Shown one piece after another: positions 8,549 through 16,717 of a stretch of DNA of 64,000 bases. The stretch is from positions 57,158 through 121,157 of the forward strand of contig NZ_WMFA01000008.1 in the NCBI RefSeq assembly GCF_009856445.1, given 5' to 3'. This stretch comes from Halobacillus litoralis. GTDB taxonomy: Bacteria > Bacillota > Bacilli > Bacillales > Halobacillaceae. The first letter of the stretch is position 1. The number at the start of each line of letters is the position of its first letter. The notes under the pieces are model-generated. The model saw only the letters and a list, made by a program, of their open reading frames with translations. It was not told where the DNA came from and searched no databases. Made by a program: the position numbers and the translations under genes.

Positions 8549-8830
8549 ATGATTACAATTAATGCCATTATTAAAGCGAAACAGGGGCAGGAAGAAGCAC
8601 TTCTTGCAGAAATGAAAAAAGCGGTTGAACCATCCCGATCAGAAGAAGGGTGTCTCGAATATACCCTTCACCGTTCGTTGGACGATGACGGGACCTTTGT
8701 CTTTTATGAAACATGGGAAAATGAAGCGGCGTTGAAAGCTCATATTGATTCAGAGCATTATCAAGCTTATCGCGAGGCGACAGCCGAACTCACCGAATCG
8801 CGCACGGTTCATAAACTGCAGAAGTTATAA
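8549..8830 (+). CDS. Antibiotic biosynthesis monooxygenase (ABM) domain protein, YgiN-like
   Basis: A 93-residue single-domain dimeric alpha/beta barrel: MITINAIIKAKQGQEEAL, the EEGCLEYTLHRS strand, the FVFYETWENEAALKAH segment and a terminal HIDSEHYQAY helix are classic for the putative quinol monooxygenase family. Such proteins oxidise or bind quinones without a cofactor. The ATG at this position is preferred over the GTG just upstream because of spacing to AAAGGAG. The lysR gene follows after 15 bp, so the pair forms one transcript. Confidence 0.85.
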   Translation: MITINAIIKAKQGQEEALLAEMKKAVEPSRSEEGCLEYTLHRSLDDDGTFVFYETWENEAALKAHIDSEHYQAYREATAELTESRTVHKLQKL

Positions 8831-8845
8831 AAGGAACAGGAATCG

Positions 8846-9712
8846 ATGATTGATTTTGAATGGTACCGTAGTTTCATCGGGATCTATAAGCATGGATCGG
8901 TATCCGCGGCTGCCAAAGCGCGCTTCATGACCCAGCCGGCGATGAGTCAGCATTTGGCTGCCTTGGAGTCAGAAGTCGGAGAACCGCTGTTTACTCGGGC
9001 ACCAAGAAAAATGGTGCCTACGGATAAAGGGAAGGAATTGTACACGAAGCTTGTGCCTCTTATTGAAAACCTGGAAAGCACAACACAGGAAATCAAACAG
9101 ACGTCTAACCATCCTTCAGAGATGCCGCTGGTCAAGCTGGGTTCACCGGTCGAGTTTTTTACAGGGAGAGTCCTTGAGAAGGTCCGTTCCCTGGATATCC
9201 GCTATCTTGTCCATTTCGGTACGGCTCCCACGCTTCTGAACCAGATGATCAACGAAGAAGTCGATCTGATCATGACTCCGCAGAAACAGACGGTCACAGG
9301 CATTGAATACACCCACTTGGAAGTAGAGACATTCGTCATTGTTGCCCCGATGAATATGAGGGTGGAGAAAGAGCTGGAGGATATCGAAGGCTGGCTCAAA
9401 GAGCAGGCGTGGCTGAGTTACGGCCTTGACCTTCCAATCATTCGCCGGTATTGGCGGGAACATTTCAACAAACGCCCGGATGTGAAAGCGAAGCACATCA
9501 TCCCTAACCTGCAGTCGATCCTGAAGGCAATCGTTAGAGGGATGGGCATCAGTGTGCTGCCGCTATACTTGATTGAAGAAGCTGTAGAAGAAGGAAAAGT
9601 ACAGATTCTCTTTCCTGAAACCTCTGTAGAGAACGCTCTATACGCTGCTTACCGCATCGATCAGCGCGAGGATCCGAATATCAAGTCCATTGTTCAACAG
9701 TGGAAAAAATAA
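8846..9712 (+). CDS. LysR family transcriptional regulator
   Basis: A 288-residue LysR regulator: the N-terminal winged helix-turn-helix (FIGIYKHGSVSAAAKARFMTQPAMSQHLAALE) is followed by a linker helix and a two-lobed effector domain (GSPVEFFTGRVLEKV..., GMGISVLPLYLIEE). It lies directly behind the quinol-monooxygenase-like gene and ends at a bidirectional terminator facing a DJ-1 gene. The likely targets are the adjacent monooxygenase and DJ-1 genes, with a quinone or reactive carbonyl as inducer; this is inferred from context only. Confidence 0.93.
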   Translation: MIDFEWYRSFIGIYKHGSVSAAAKARFMTQPAMSQHLAALESEVGEPLFTRAPRKMVPTDKGKELYTKLVPLIENLESTTQEIKQTSNHPSEMPLVKLGSPVEFFTGRVLEKVRSLDIRYLVHFGTAPTLLNQMINEEVDLIMTPQKQTVTGIEYTHLEVETFVIVAPMNMRVEKELEDIEGWLKEQAWLSYGLDLPIIRRYWREHFNKRPDVKAKHIIPNLQSILKAIVRGMGISVLPLYLIEEAVEEGKVQILFPETSVENALYAAYRIDQREDPNIKSIVQQWKK

Positions 9713-9756
9713 GACCGTGGCTTCCCTGGTGAGGAGAAGACACGGTCTTTGTTTTA
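9711..9756. terminator. Bidirectional terminator between lysR and the convergent DJ-1 gene
   Basis: AAGACCGTG (9711-9719) pairs with CACGGTCTT (9741-9749). The plus side ends TTTGTTTT, the minus side ATTTTTT. It overlaps the end of lysR. Confidence 0.88.
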
Positions 9757-10323
9757 TGAGTTGACGGTTGTTCCTTTCACCTGCTTCACGAATTCCTTCA
9801 TGATTAAAGGCAGGTCCGGCCATGCGTGTCCGGAAATGAGGTTGTCATCAACATAATTCATTTCATCCATGTATGTGGCGCCGATACTCTCTACTTCAGG
9901 TCGGCATGCATGATAGGCGGTCATCTTGCGACCTTCTACGACGTCAGCGATCGTTGTCAACACAAGGCTGCCATGGCACATGACGGCGATCGGTTTTTCA
10001 GCGATGAAGAAATGGCTGACGATTCTCGGCAGGTCTTCATGCATACGAATATGTTCAGGGGCGCGGCCTCCTGGAATGATCAGTGCATCATAATCGTTCG
10101 GATCGACTTGTTCGAAAGTCATGTCCGAATCAATCATGTACCCTTTCTTCTCGGTATATGTTTCCCAGTCTTCAAAGTCGTGGATGACCGTATTCAATTT
10201 TTTCTTGTGAGGTGCGGCGATATCGACATCAAATCCTTCTTCCAGGCAGCGGAAATAAGGGTAATACACTTCCAACGCTTCGACAGCATCTCCGGTGACA
10301 ATTAACACTTTCTTTGCAGTCAT
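9754..10323 (-). CDS. DJ-1/PfpI family protein (protease/deglycase-like)
   Basis: A 189-residue DJ-1/PfpI domain. AVMCHGSLVL carries the nucleophilic Cys-His pair, the acidic residue at the start of VEALEVYYPYFRCLEEGFDVDIAAP is in the expected place, and ALIIPGGRAPEHIR is the conserved third strand. It belongs to a different branch from the 222-residue DJ-1 gene at 7.8 kb, being shorter and without the Hsp31 lid. The ribosome binding site is TAGGAGGG. Probable role is repair of glycated or carbonyl-damaged molecules; substrates cannot be read from sequence. Confidence 0.88.
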   Translation of the reverse strand: MTAKKVLIVTGDAVEALEVYYPYFRCLEEGFDVDIAAPHKKKLNTVIHDFEDWETYTEKKGYMIDSDMTFEQVDPNDYDALIIPGGRAPEHIRMHEDLPRIVSHFFIAEKPIAVMCHGSLVLTTIADVVEGRKMTAYHACRPEVESIGATYMDEMNYVDDNLISGHAWPDLPLIMKEFVKQVKGTTVNS

Positions 10324-10477
10324 CTTTCACCCTCCTAAAGTAGAATTACATTAAGGTTTAGTACCCTTATTCTCGTCACGGATAACCACATATTTCCGTC
10401 ATAAAGGCTTTTCTTTTCTAAAAATATCCATGGACTTTTGAATATGAAGTTTCCCTTGATAATAGTCTTTTTTATTA

Positions 10478-10510
10478 AACCTGACAGCAGTAAGCACTTG
10501 CTGTCAGGTT
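10478..10510. promoter_or_regulatory. Perfect inverted repeat upstream of the AraC-type gene
   Basis: AACCTGACAGCA and TGCTGTCAGGTT form a perfect 12-bp dyad with a 9-nt centre, about 45 bp upstream of the regulator's start. A T-run precedes rather than follows it, so it is not a normal terminator for either strand. It could be a regulator operator or a structured leader. Confidence 0.6.
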
Positions 10511-10555
10511 TTCATGATAAAGTATGGATAGAATGAGACATAGGGAGGGAAAGCC

Positions 10556-11416
10556 ATGAGTTGGATTCAATCGATGCAGAAAGCTATCGACTTCATGGAA
10601 CAGCACTTATTGGAGAATTTCTCCATGGATGAAGTCGCAAAGGCAGCCTATACCTCCCCCTATCACTTCCAGCGCATCTTCAGCCTTCTGACCGATACGA
10701 CAGTCGCGGAATATTTACGAAGACGGAGGCTGACACTCGCAGCACAGGAACTGAGAAAGGGGGATCGGAAAATCGTCGATGTCGCTTACAAGTATGGCTA
10801 TGAAACTCCCGAGTCTTTTTCCCGGGCCTTCAGGAAGCAGCACAGCATATCACCTCGAGAAGCTAAGAGTTACAGGGGGAAGATGACCGCATACAACCGC
10901 CTGGTCATCCAGGTGAATTTAAAAGGAGCTGATCCGATGGAGTATGAAGTAATGGAAAAAGAAGCGTTTCATGTGGTTGGTATGAAGGAAGAGTTTTCCT
11001 GTGTGAACGGCGAGAATTTGAAAGGCATCCCTCAGATGTGGGGGAAAGTAAATGGAGATGGTACAGACCAGAAATTGTTGAAAGAAAACAATGGTCCTGT
11101 AAAAGGACTTCTGGGAATCTGTGTCGACAAAACGGCTGTAAAAGAGAACCACATCGACTACTGGATTGCCACTTCCCATGAAGGGGGAGAGGTCCTAGGT
11201 TTAGAATCTTTGCATGTTCCAAGAGCAAAATGGGCGGTTTTCGGTGTGCATGGCGCTATGCCCCACGCCATGCAGGGAACCTGGAAGAAAATCTATTCCG
11301 AATGGTTTCCATCCAGCGGCTATGAAAATGCCGGTGGCCCGGAGCTAGAAGTCTATCACGAGGGCAATCCGAACAGTGAAGATTATTACTCGGAAATATG
11401 GATTCCAGTCAAATAG
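10556..11416 (+). CDS. AraC family regulator with GyrI-like effector domain
   Basis: A 286-residue two-domain activator. Residues 1-105 hold the two AraC helix-turn-helices (FSMDEVAKAAYTSPYHFQRIF and KIVDVAYKYGYETPESFSRAF), and residues ~125-286 form a GyrI/SOUL-like effector-binding domain of the Rob/BmrR kind that captures hydrophobic cationic ligands. The order matches multidrug or stress regulators. A TAGGGAGGGA site precedes the ATG and a perfect 12-bp dyad upstream could be its operator. Two stand-alone GyrI-like domain genes occur later in this window. Confidence 0.9.
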   Translation: MSWIQSMQKAIDFMEQHLLENFSMDEVAKAAYTSPYHFQRIFSLLTDTTVAEYLRRRRLTLAAQELRKGDRKIVDVAYKYGYETPESFSRAFRKQHSISPREAKSYRGKMTAYNRLVIQVNLKGADPMEYEVMEKEAFHVVGMKEEFSCVNGENLKGIPQMWGKVNGDGTDQKLLKENNGPVKGLLGICVDKTAVKENHIDYWIATSHEGGEVLGLESLHVPRAKWAVFGVHGAMPHAMQGTWKKIYSEWFPSSGYENAGGPELEVYHEGNPNSEDYYSEIWIPVK

Positions 11417-11424
11417 ATCGGAGT

Positions 11425-11455
11425 AGCACAATCCTTTGTCGGATTGTGCTTTTTC
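11425..11455 (+). terminator. Rho-independent terminator of the AraC-type gene
   Basis: A perfect 10-bp stem AGCACAATCC / GGATTGTGCT, loop TTTGTC, then TTTT, 8 nt after the stop codon. Confidence 0.93.
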
Positions 11456-11528
11456 TTATGGAATAAAGGATTTTATTGTAAAAATGTAGAAGATATCATG
11501 TATCCATGCTATTAAGGGGAGGGGAGTC

Positions 11529-11813
11529 GTGAGGTCCTATTTTTTGTTTCTTGCTGTTTTCCTAACCTCCTCTTTCTGCAACGATTCCTGACAAGGTCAT
11601 CATCCATGAGATGGAAAGTTTTGAAGAGAAGAAACAAGGCGAAGCAATCGTCATTGCTGATAAAGAGGACATCCGCAAATTCCAGGTAGGAGTGTGGGGG
11701 CAGACAGCGAATCCGATTCAGTTGATATCGGTGACCCCGATTTTTCTTTTGCATTAGGGGAAGCATCATATTTCTTGTGGTTGGATTCATGCATAATCAT
11801 GAACAAAAAGTAA
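11529..11813 (+). pseudogene. Degraded small lipoprotein gene (YhfM-like)
   Basis: A good ribosome binding site (AAGGGGAGGGG) precedes GTG and a signal-like peptide (MRSYFLFLAVFLTSSFCND), but the frame stops at once. The next frame continues from 11584 with IPDKVIIHEMESFEEKK...AIVIADKEDIRKFQ to about 11699; then the original frame resumes at a run of Gs with VDIGDPDFSFALGEASYFLW and IIMNKK before a stop at 11811. After that stop the frame still reads TYTFYRL, where the family would have its TIYTL-like end. This pattern of a KF-Q...GDPDF-F-LG--YFLW domain is that of YhfM-type lipoproteins. At least two frameshifts and a nonsense change are needed, so it is decayed or misassembled. Confidence 0.7.
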
Positions 11814-11890
11814 ACCTATACCTTTTATAGGCTGAAGGAACGGGACCATAAAAACATCCAAAGGAACATAGATGAAAGGAAGGGAAGACC

Positions 11891-12280
11891 GTGAGCCTTT
11901 TTACAGGAGTCTACCAAATCAATGTGAGAGTGAAAGAAATCAAACAAGCTGTGAAGTGGTATGAAGAAATCCTAGGTTTACGGATTTTGAAGGATTACGG
12001 AAAAACGGTTGTTCTCGAGCATGAGGGAGGAGTCCCGGTTTGTTTGATCGAAAAGCCTCCGCACACCGAGTTTCCGGACAACCTGGAGGGAACCCACCCT
12101 GTTTTCAGCATCTCTCCAGCTAGCGTGGAAAAATGCAGGAGAACCTTAGAGGGTCGTGGTGTCGTTGTCTTAGAAGGTGGAAGTGAAGGGCATTTCAAGT
12201 TCAGAGATTTGGATGGCAATCTATTGGAAGCCTATTTACCAAGTCTCTATCAGGAAGACCGCTTTAAGTCCTATCGTTGA
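11891..12280 (+). CDS. VOC superfamily (glyoxalase/dioxygenase-like) protein
   Basis: A 129-residue protein with two beta-alpha-beta-beta-beta units: GVYQINVRVKEIKQAVKWYEEILGLRI at the N-terminus and a C-terminal HFKFRDLDGNLLEAY, the usual metal-site ending (Glu of LLEAY). Family members isomerise, dioxygenate or sequester small molecules such as antibiotics; the substrate is not visible. GTG start with AAGGAAGGGA upstream. It opens a run of eight same-strand genes to 16.7 kb with gaps mostly under 25 bp. Confidence 0.85.
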   Translation: MSLFTGVYQINVRVKEIKQAVKWYEEILGLRILKDYGKTVVLEHEGGVPVCLIEKPPHTEFPDNLEGTHPVFSISPASVEKCRRTLEGRGVVVLEGGSEGHFKFRDLDGNLLEAYLPSLYQEDRFKSYR

Positions 12281-12292
12281 GGAGGGAGAAAT

Positions 12293-12790
12293 ATGGAAAT
12301 CGGATATACCATCTGTTTCATCCAGCGGGGTGAAGAATTGCTCCTGTTGAACAGAAACGCACCTCCCGTCCAGGGGTTGTGGAACGGTGTCGGAGGAAAA
12401 ATAGAAGAAGGAGAGACCACGCTTTCTAGTGTGCAGCGTGAAGTTGCAGAGGAAACGGAACTTTTTCTCGAAGCGCATCTATTCGAATATAAAGGGACCA
12501 TTTCCTGGGCAATAGATGGCGGGAGAACAGGCGGGATGAAGGCGTTTGTCGTTCGCATCGATGATGATGTCTACTCAAAGCCAGTGGAGATGGATGAGGG
12601 CATTCTGGCCTGGAAAGACATTTCCTGGGTCCTTTCCGAGTGCAATTACGGGGTCAGCCCGATGATTCCGTATTATCTACATACTGTTTTGAATGAAAAA
12701 CAACCATTCCATCATCATTTTACCGTCCATCAAGGACAGATCTTGGAATATGTGAAAAGGAAGGAGAGCATGCATGTTGTTGTTCCGTGA
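12293..12790 (+). CDS. Nudix hydrolase (MutT/8-oxo-dGTP type)
   Basis: A 165-residue Nudix domain. The box at about residues 38-60 (GGKIEEGETTLSSVQREVAEETEL) keeps all catalytic glutamates of GX5EX7REUXEEXGU, although the penultimate Gly is Glu. The N-terminal GYTICFIQRGEELLLLNR and NGVGGKIE resemble 8-oxo-dGTP/dGTP diphosphatases. It follows the VOC gene by 12 bp and overlaps the next gene by 17 bp, so it is translated within an operon. Exact nucleotide substrate is unknown. Confidence 0.9.
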   Translation: MEIGYTICFIQRGEELLLLNRNAPPVQGLWNGVGGKIEEGETTLSSVQREVAEETELFLEAHLFEYKGTISWAIDGGRTGGMKAFVVRIDDDVYSKPVEMDEGILAWKDISWVLSECNYGVSPMIPYYLHTVLNEKQPFHHHFTVHQGQILEYVKRKESMHVVVP

Positions 12791-13283
12791 GCTCAAACAG
12801 GAAGATTGGAAGAAGATCCATACCTATGCTTCGAAAGAAGAGGTCTCTCAATACCAGCCATGGGGTCCGAATACGGAAAAGGATACCCAGGACTATGTCC
12901 AGCACTTAGTCCACGAAATCAGGCAGCCGGAACCTCGTAAACATGCGTGGTCCATCCTTCGCGAGGCGGATGAAGACCTCATTGGAGTTGCAGAACTGAC
13001 GATTTTGGATGCTTACCATCAGACTGGAGAAATCGCGTATATCCTCCACCCGGATGAATGGGGGCGCGGATTGGGGACAGAAGTAGCACAAAGGTTGATC
13101 CGTGATGGGTTCCAGTCGTTTCTTCTAAAGCGTATCCAGGCGACTTGTCACCCCGATAACAAAGGTTCGATACGGGTGTTGGAAAAGTGCGGCATGGAGA
13201 TGGAAGGACGTTTGCGGGGCCATTTAAAAATGAAAGAAGGGCGCCGTGATTCCCTGCTCTTCAGCGTGTTGAGTGATGGATAA
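12774..13283 (+). CDS. GNAT acetyltransferase, RimJ/RimL type
   Basis: A 169-residue N-acetyltransferase. The acetyl-CoA loop is in EWGRGLGTEVAQRLIRDGF (motif A, Q/R-x-x-G-x-G/A), followed by IQATCHPDNKGSIRVLEKCGMEMEGRLRGHLKMK, the standard RimJ/RimL C-terminal half. It starts inside the end of the Nudix gene with AAGGAGA about 6 nt upstream, and its own end overlaps the next Nudix gene by 8 bp. Acceptor could be a protein N-terminus, an amino-sugar or an antibiotic. Confidence 0.9.
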   Translation: MLLFRELKQEDWKKIHTYASKEEVSQYQPWGPNTEKDTQDYVQHLVHEIRQPEPRKHAWSILREADEDLIGVAELTILDAYHQTGEIAYILHPDEWGRGLGTEVAQRLIRDGFQSFLLKRIQATCHPDNKGSIRVLEKCGMEMEGRLRGHLKMKEGRRDSLLFSVLSDG

Positions 13284-13701
13284 GTGGCGGGGAGCAGCAG
13301 CTGTCTGTATCAACGAACAGTATGAACTTTTGATGGTTCTCCAGGGCAAGCCGGAAGAAACGAAAACATGGACCGTTCCATCAGGAGGTCTGGTTCATGG
13401 AGAGAGCTTTGAACAATGCTGCGAGAGAGAAACTTTAGAAGAAACGGGCTACATCATTCATGTGACGGAACGTTTGCAAACGAAAAGAGGAACTATTGGA
13501 AAGACGGATATCCATGTCGAATACTTTTCCTGCACCGTGACGGGTGGAAGAATGCAAATCCAGGATCCTGACCATCTGATTCATGAGGTTCGCTGGATTT
13601 CGCAAGATGATTTAGTCGAATTGTCACTCTCTTTTCCTGAAGACCAGCCCTTTTTATATCATTTGCTGACAAAAAAGAATCAAGGAGTGGATCATACATG
13701 A
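13276..13701 (+). CDS. Nudix hydrolase
   Basis: A 141-residue Nudix protein with box GGLVHGESFEQCCERETLEETGY, complete in catalytic residues. TWTVPSGGLVHGE indicates the ADP-sugar/dinucleotide-like or 8-oxo-type subgroup, not separable by eye. The ATG is inside the preceding GNAT gene with no strong ribosome binding site, so translation is probably coupled; a GTG one codon earlier is possible. The stop overlaps the next start (ATGA). Confidence 0.88.
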   Translation: MDKWRGAAAVCINEQYELLMVLQGKPEETKTWTVPSGGLVHGESFEQCCERETLEETGYIIHVTERLQTKRGTIGKTDIHVEYFSCTVTGGRMQIQDPDHLIHEVRWISQDDLVELSLSFPEDQPFLYHLLTKKNQGVDHT

Positions 13702-14711
13702 AGCTGCTTATCATCGGCGGGACGAAATTTCTGGGGAGACACATCGTTGAATCAGCCCTAAGCGATGGTCATGAGGTGACGATATTTCACAGAGGGAAGA
13801 CCAACCCTGGTTTATTTGAAGAGGTGAATAATATTTACGGAGATCGGGAGAACCTTGAGGACCTGGAAAAACTGGCTGGTCAAAATTGGGATGTGGTTAT
13901 CGATACGTGCGGGTACAAACCATCTACGGTATCCAGGAGTCTGGACGTTCTTGCCGGCTTTACAAAGAAGTATGTGTTCATATCGACCATTTCGGTGTAT
14001 CCGGATTTTACAGGAGTGCCTGACCTGGAGGAAACAGCAGAACCGATGACATTAACGAAGGAGGAACTGCAACAGGCAGAACACAAAGAAACGTTTGATC
14101 CATCCTTATATGGACCTTTGAAATCTCATTGTGAGCAGGAAGTCCAAACCAGAATGAAAGATAAGAGCGTCATCATCCGGCCGGGATTAATTGTAGGGCC
14201 TCATGATCCGACCGATCGCTTTACATATTGGCCTTCAAGAATTGCTGAAGGAGGGAAAGTGCTCGCTCCTGGCCGGAAGGATCAACAGATTCAGTTCATT
14301 GATGCAAGAGATTTGGCAGAGTGGATTGTCCATCTGTCTGCAACAGAACACACAGGTATTTTCAATGCCAACGGTCCTGAAAACAAGCTCACTATACAGA
14401 AGTTTTTAGAGACGTGTGCATCCACACTGAATGAAGCGGTGTCCTTTACTTGGATACCTGCACCGTTTTTGATGGAGGAAGGTATTCAGCCATGGAAGGA
14501 CCTTCCCGTGTGGATTCCGACAGATAAAGATTTCAGTCAGGATGCATCAAAGGCGATTCAGTGTGGATTGAAGTTCCGACCGTTAAAAGAAACCATTCTG
14601 GACACGTATCACTGGGACCAGCACCGATCGCATGGGGATAGAGGTGCTGGCATAACAAGGGATCAGGAAGCTGACGTTTTGAAAAAGTGGCAGAGACTGC
14701 AGAAGCACTGA
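13698..14711 (+). CDS. NAD-dependent epimerase/dehydratase family protein
   Basis: A 337-residue extended SDR. LLIIGGTKFLGRHIVESAL is the N-terminal Rossmann loop in its GGTxFxG form, VVIDTCGY follows, and the active-site region has FISTISVYPDF with a later YGPLKSHCE giving the Tyr-x-x-x-Lys pair. IIRPGLIVGPHDPTDRF and FIDARDLAEWIV are typical of the mRNA-binding/CSP41-like branch of this family, often called NAD-dependent epimerases. It overlaps the Nudix gene by 4 bp. Substrate is unknown; a nucleotide sugar is possible. Confidence 0.87.
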   Translation: MKLLIIGGTKFLGRHIVESALSDGHEVTIFHRGKTNPGLFEEVNNIYGDRENLEDLEKLAGQNWDVVIDTCGYKPSTVSRSLDVLAGFTKKYVFISTISVYPDFTGVPDLEETAEPMTLTKEELQQAEHKETFDPSLYGPLKSHCEQEVQTRMKDKSVIIRPGLIVGPHDPTDRFTYWPSRIAEGGKVLAPGRKDQQIQFIDARDLAEWIVHLSATEHTGIFNANGPENKLTIQKFLETCASTLNEAVSFTWIPAPFLMEEGIQPWKDLPVWIPTDKDFSQDASKAIQCGLKFRPLKETILDTYHWDQHRSHGDRGAGITRDQEADVLKKWQRLQKH

Positions 14712-14781
14712 AACGACTCAATGGTCAACCATTTTAAATGATGCGGAAAATGGTTTTAGAGGTTTTGGAGGTATATATGGA

Positions 14782-15579
14782 ATGAATAATGAGAAACAAA
14801 GTCAGCCGTTAAAAGGAAAAGTCGCCATTGTCACTGGCGTAAGTCGTGAAAATGGGATTGGGACAAGTACGTGTTATAGACTCGCCCAAGCAGGGGCGGA
14901 CCTCTTTTTCACTCATTACTGCCCTTATGATGAAACGGATGGAGAAGGAATAGAAGAACATTGGCCGGCACAGCTTGCGGCACAGCTGAATGAAATAGGG
15001 GTTCGAGCCGCTCATATGGAAGCGGATTTGAGGGATGAAGATCTGCCAAAGAAATTATTAGAAAAGGCAGTTGAAGAAATTGGAGTGCCTTCGATCCTCG
15101 TCCATAATGCTACATTCAGTGTGAATACGAACTGCAAGGATTTGACTTCAGAGCTTCTGGATCATCACTATGAAATCAATAATAAAGGCCCGGTTTTGTT
15201 AACACAGGCCTTCGCGAATTTATTTGAGAAAACGTTCCAAACGGAAAAAGAAGGAAGCATCGTCTTTTTAGTATCCGGAGGGCCGGATCCGAATAACCTG
15301 GCTTATATTGCGACTAAAGGGGCGTTGAAGGCGATCACTCCACCTTTAGCCACAGGACTTGCCCCCATCGGAATCAACGTGAATGCTGTCGACCCGGGCC
15401 CGACGGATACCGGCTGGATGGATCAGGAGACGAAGGAAGGCCTTCTGCCATTATTCCCTAAAGGGCGCTTGGGAAAGGCAGACGATGCTGCGAAGCTGAT
15501 TCGTTTCCTTGTGAGCCCGGATGCTTCCTGGGTGACTGGACAGGTCATCCATTCGGACGGCGGTTTTTTAGGTCGATAA
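14782..15579 (+). CDS. SDR family oxidoreductase (FabG-like)
   Basis: A 265-residue classical short-chain dehydrogenase. The cofactor loop is TGVSRENGIG, somewhat enlarged compared with TGxxxGIG; LVHNATFSV is the NNAG-equivalent, and the catalytic Ser (LVSGG) and YIATK Tyr/Lys pair are present. VDPGPTDTGWM and SDGGFLGR complete the fold. TGGAGGT lies 10 nt before ATG. Insertion of charged residues at 45-65 (YDETDGEGIEEHWPAQL) resembles SDRs annotated as 3-oxoacyl reductase-like proteins of uncertain substrate. Confidence 0.88.
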   Translation: MNNEKQSQPLKGKVAIVTGVSRENGIGTSTCYRLAQAGADLFFTHYCPYDETDGEGIEEHWPAQLAAQLNEIGVRAAHMEADLRDEDLPKKLLEKAVEEIGVPSILVHNATFSVNTNCKDLTSELLDHHYEINNKGPVLLTQAFANLFEKTFQTEKEGSIVFLVSGGPDPNNLAYIATKGALKAITPPLATGLAPIGINVNAVDPGPTDTGWMDQETKEGLLPLFPKGRLGKADDAAKLIRFLVSPDASWVTGQVIHSDGGFLGR

Positions 15580-15601
15580 TCATAAGAGGAGGACGATTCA
15601 A

Positions 15602-15955
15602 ATGAAAAGCCCGATTCAAAACGAAGTAGGAGCCATTTTTGTCCCGGTCAAAGATATTGAGAAAGCCCGCGACTGGTACTGTGATCTGCTTGGTGTGCCG
15701 GCGGAAGATGATTTTCCAGGTGGTCACCTTTACGTTTTACCAATGAAACATGGAGGAGTCGTGCTGGATAGTAAGATTTATTCAGAAGAAGTGGTCTATG
15801 GAACGCCCGCCTTTCATTTTAATACAGAAGACATTGAGGAAGCTTATTCGTATATGAAGGAAAAAGGCATCGATGTGGTCTCTGATATTCAATTCGGGCA
15901 CTTTTTCAATTTTAAGGATCCTGATGGGAATCTATTGATGATCTGCAAATGCTAG
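15602..15955 (+). CDS. VOC family protein
   Basis: A 117-residue VOC domain: GAIFVPVKDIEKARDWYCDLLGVP, GGVVLDS, PAFHFNTEDIEEAYSYMKEKGI and the metal-type ending NFKDPDGNLLMICKC. The terminal residue equivalent to the metal-binding Glu is a Met/Ile here, so it may bind rather than turn over ligands. Strong AGGAGG site, 22 bp after the SDR gene and 10 bp before the hydrolase gene. Confidence 0.87.
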   Translation: MKSPIQNEVGAIFVPVKDIEKARDWYCDLLGVPAEDDFPGGHLYVLPMKHGGVVLDSKIYSEEVVYGTPAFHFNTEDIEEAYSYMKEKGIDVVSDIQFGHFFNFKDPDGNLLMICKC

Positions 15956-15965
15956 GAGGGGAACG

Positions 15966-16679
15966 ATGATTTTACATACAGAGGTGGCAGGGGAAGGGGA
16001 GCCCCTCGTTTTTCTGCACACCGGCTTACAAACAGGAGAGACGGATTTTGAGAAGCAGCGGGAGTATTTTTCCTGCGAATACGAGGTGATTTCGCCTGAT
16101 CTAAGAGGGCATGGGAAATCTTCTTCTGATGATTTGGATGACTATTATAACCAGGCGGCTGACGATCTGGCAGAAACGGTCCGTGCCGAGGAAATTAAAA
16201 GCGCTCATATCGTTGGTTGTTCATTCGGAGCCTTAGTAGCGCTGTTTCTAGCAAAGAAACATCCTGAATTTGTTCGGACTCTGACTATCTCAGGGGTGAC
16301 TCCGCTTAAACCGGACAATTGGAAGACTATGAATGAAGAAGAATCCAAGTTCCGTATGAATCTTTTAAAAGATGAAGAAGCCTGCGCTTACTTTGACTCC
16401 CTCCACGGACAAGGCTGGCAGAGGTTTATTCATATGGGAGAGGACGAAGACTGGTATCCTTTTGATGAAGTCCACTCTATACAGGCGCTCACCATGCCTG
16501 TACTATATTTGATCGGGGAGGGGTTGGAACACGAGCTCAAAGGTGTGACTTTTTACAAAGAACAATCAGAATTCCTGCATGCAGCTGTTCTCCCATTTGC
16601 TTCCCACTTGGTTCATACAGAGCAGCCTGATTTATACAATAAGACGTTGGAAGTGTTCCTTTCTAAATATGAATTCTAA
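15966..16679 (+). CDS. Alpha/beta hydrolase
   Basis: A 237-residue alpha/beta hydrolase. The oxyanion region is FLHTGLQTGETDF, PDLRGHGKSS follows, the nucleophile elbow is GCSFGALVA (Ser), the late acid is near YLIGEGLEHE, and the catalytic His is in FASHLVHTEQP. Lipase/esterase, lactonase or C-C hydrolase activity are all possible. Last gene of the operon that begins at 11.9 kb. No terminator is obvious behind it. Confidence 0.88.
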   Translation: MILHTEVAGEGEPLVFLHTGLQTGETDFEKQREYFSCEYEVISPDLRGHGKSSSDDLDDYYNQAADDLAETVRAEEIKSAHIVGCSFGALVALFLAKKHPEFVRTLTISGVTPLKPDNWKTMNEEESKFRMNLLKDEEACAYFDSLHGQGWQRFIHMGEDEDWYPFDEVHSIQALTMPVLYLIGEGLEHELKGVTFYKEQSEFLHAAVLPFASHLVHTEQPDLYNKTLEVFLSKYEF

Positions 16680-16717
16680 AGGCAAACCAGGCATAGAATG
16701 AAGGGAAAACGAACGGG

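Noticed and set aside
10478..10510. Terminator of the minus-strand DJ-1 gene or a plus-strand transcript
   Set aside because: It lies upstream of the DJ-1 gene start, and no T-run follows it on either strand.
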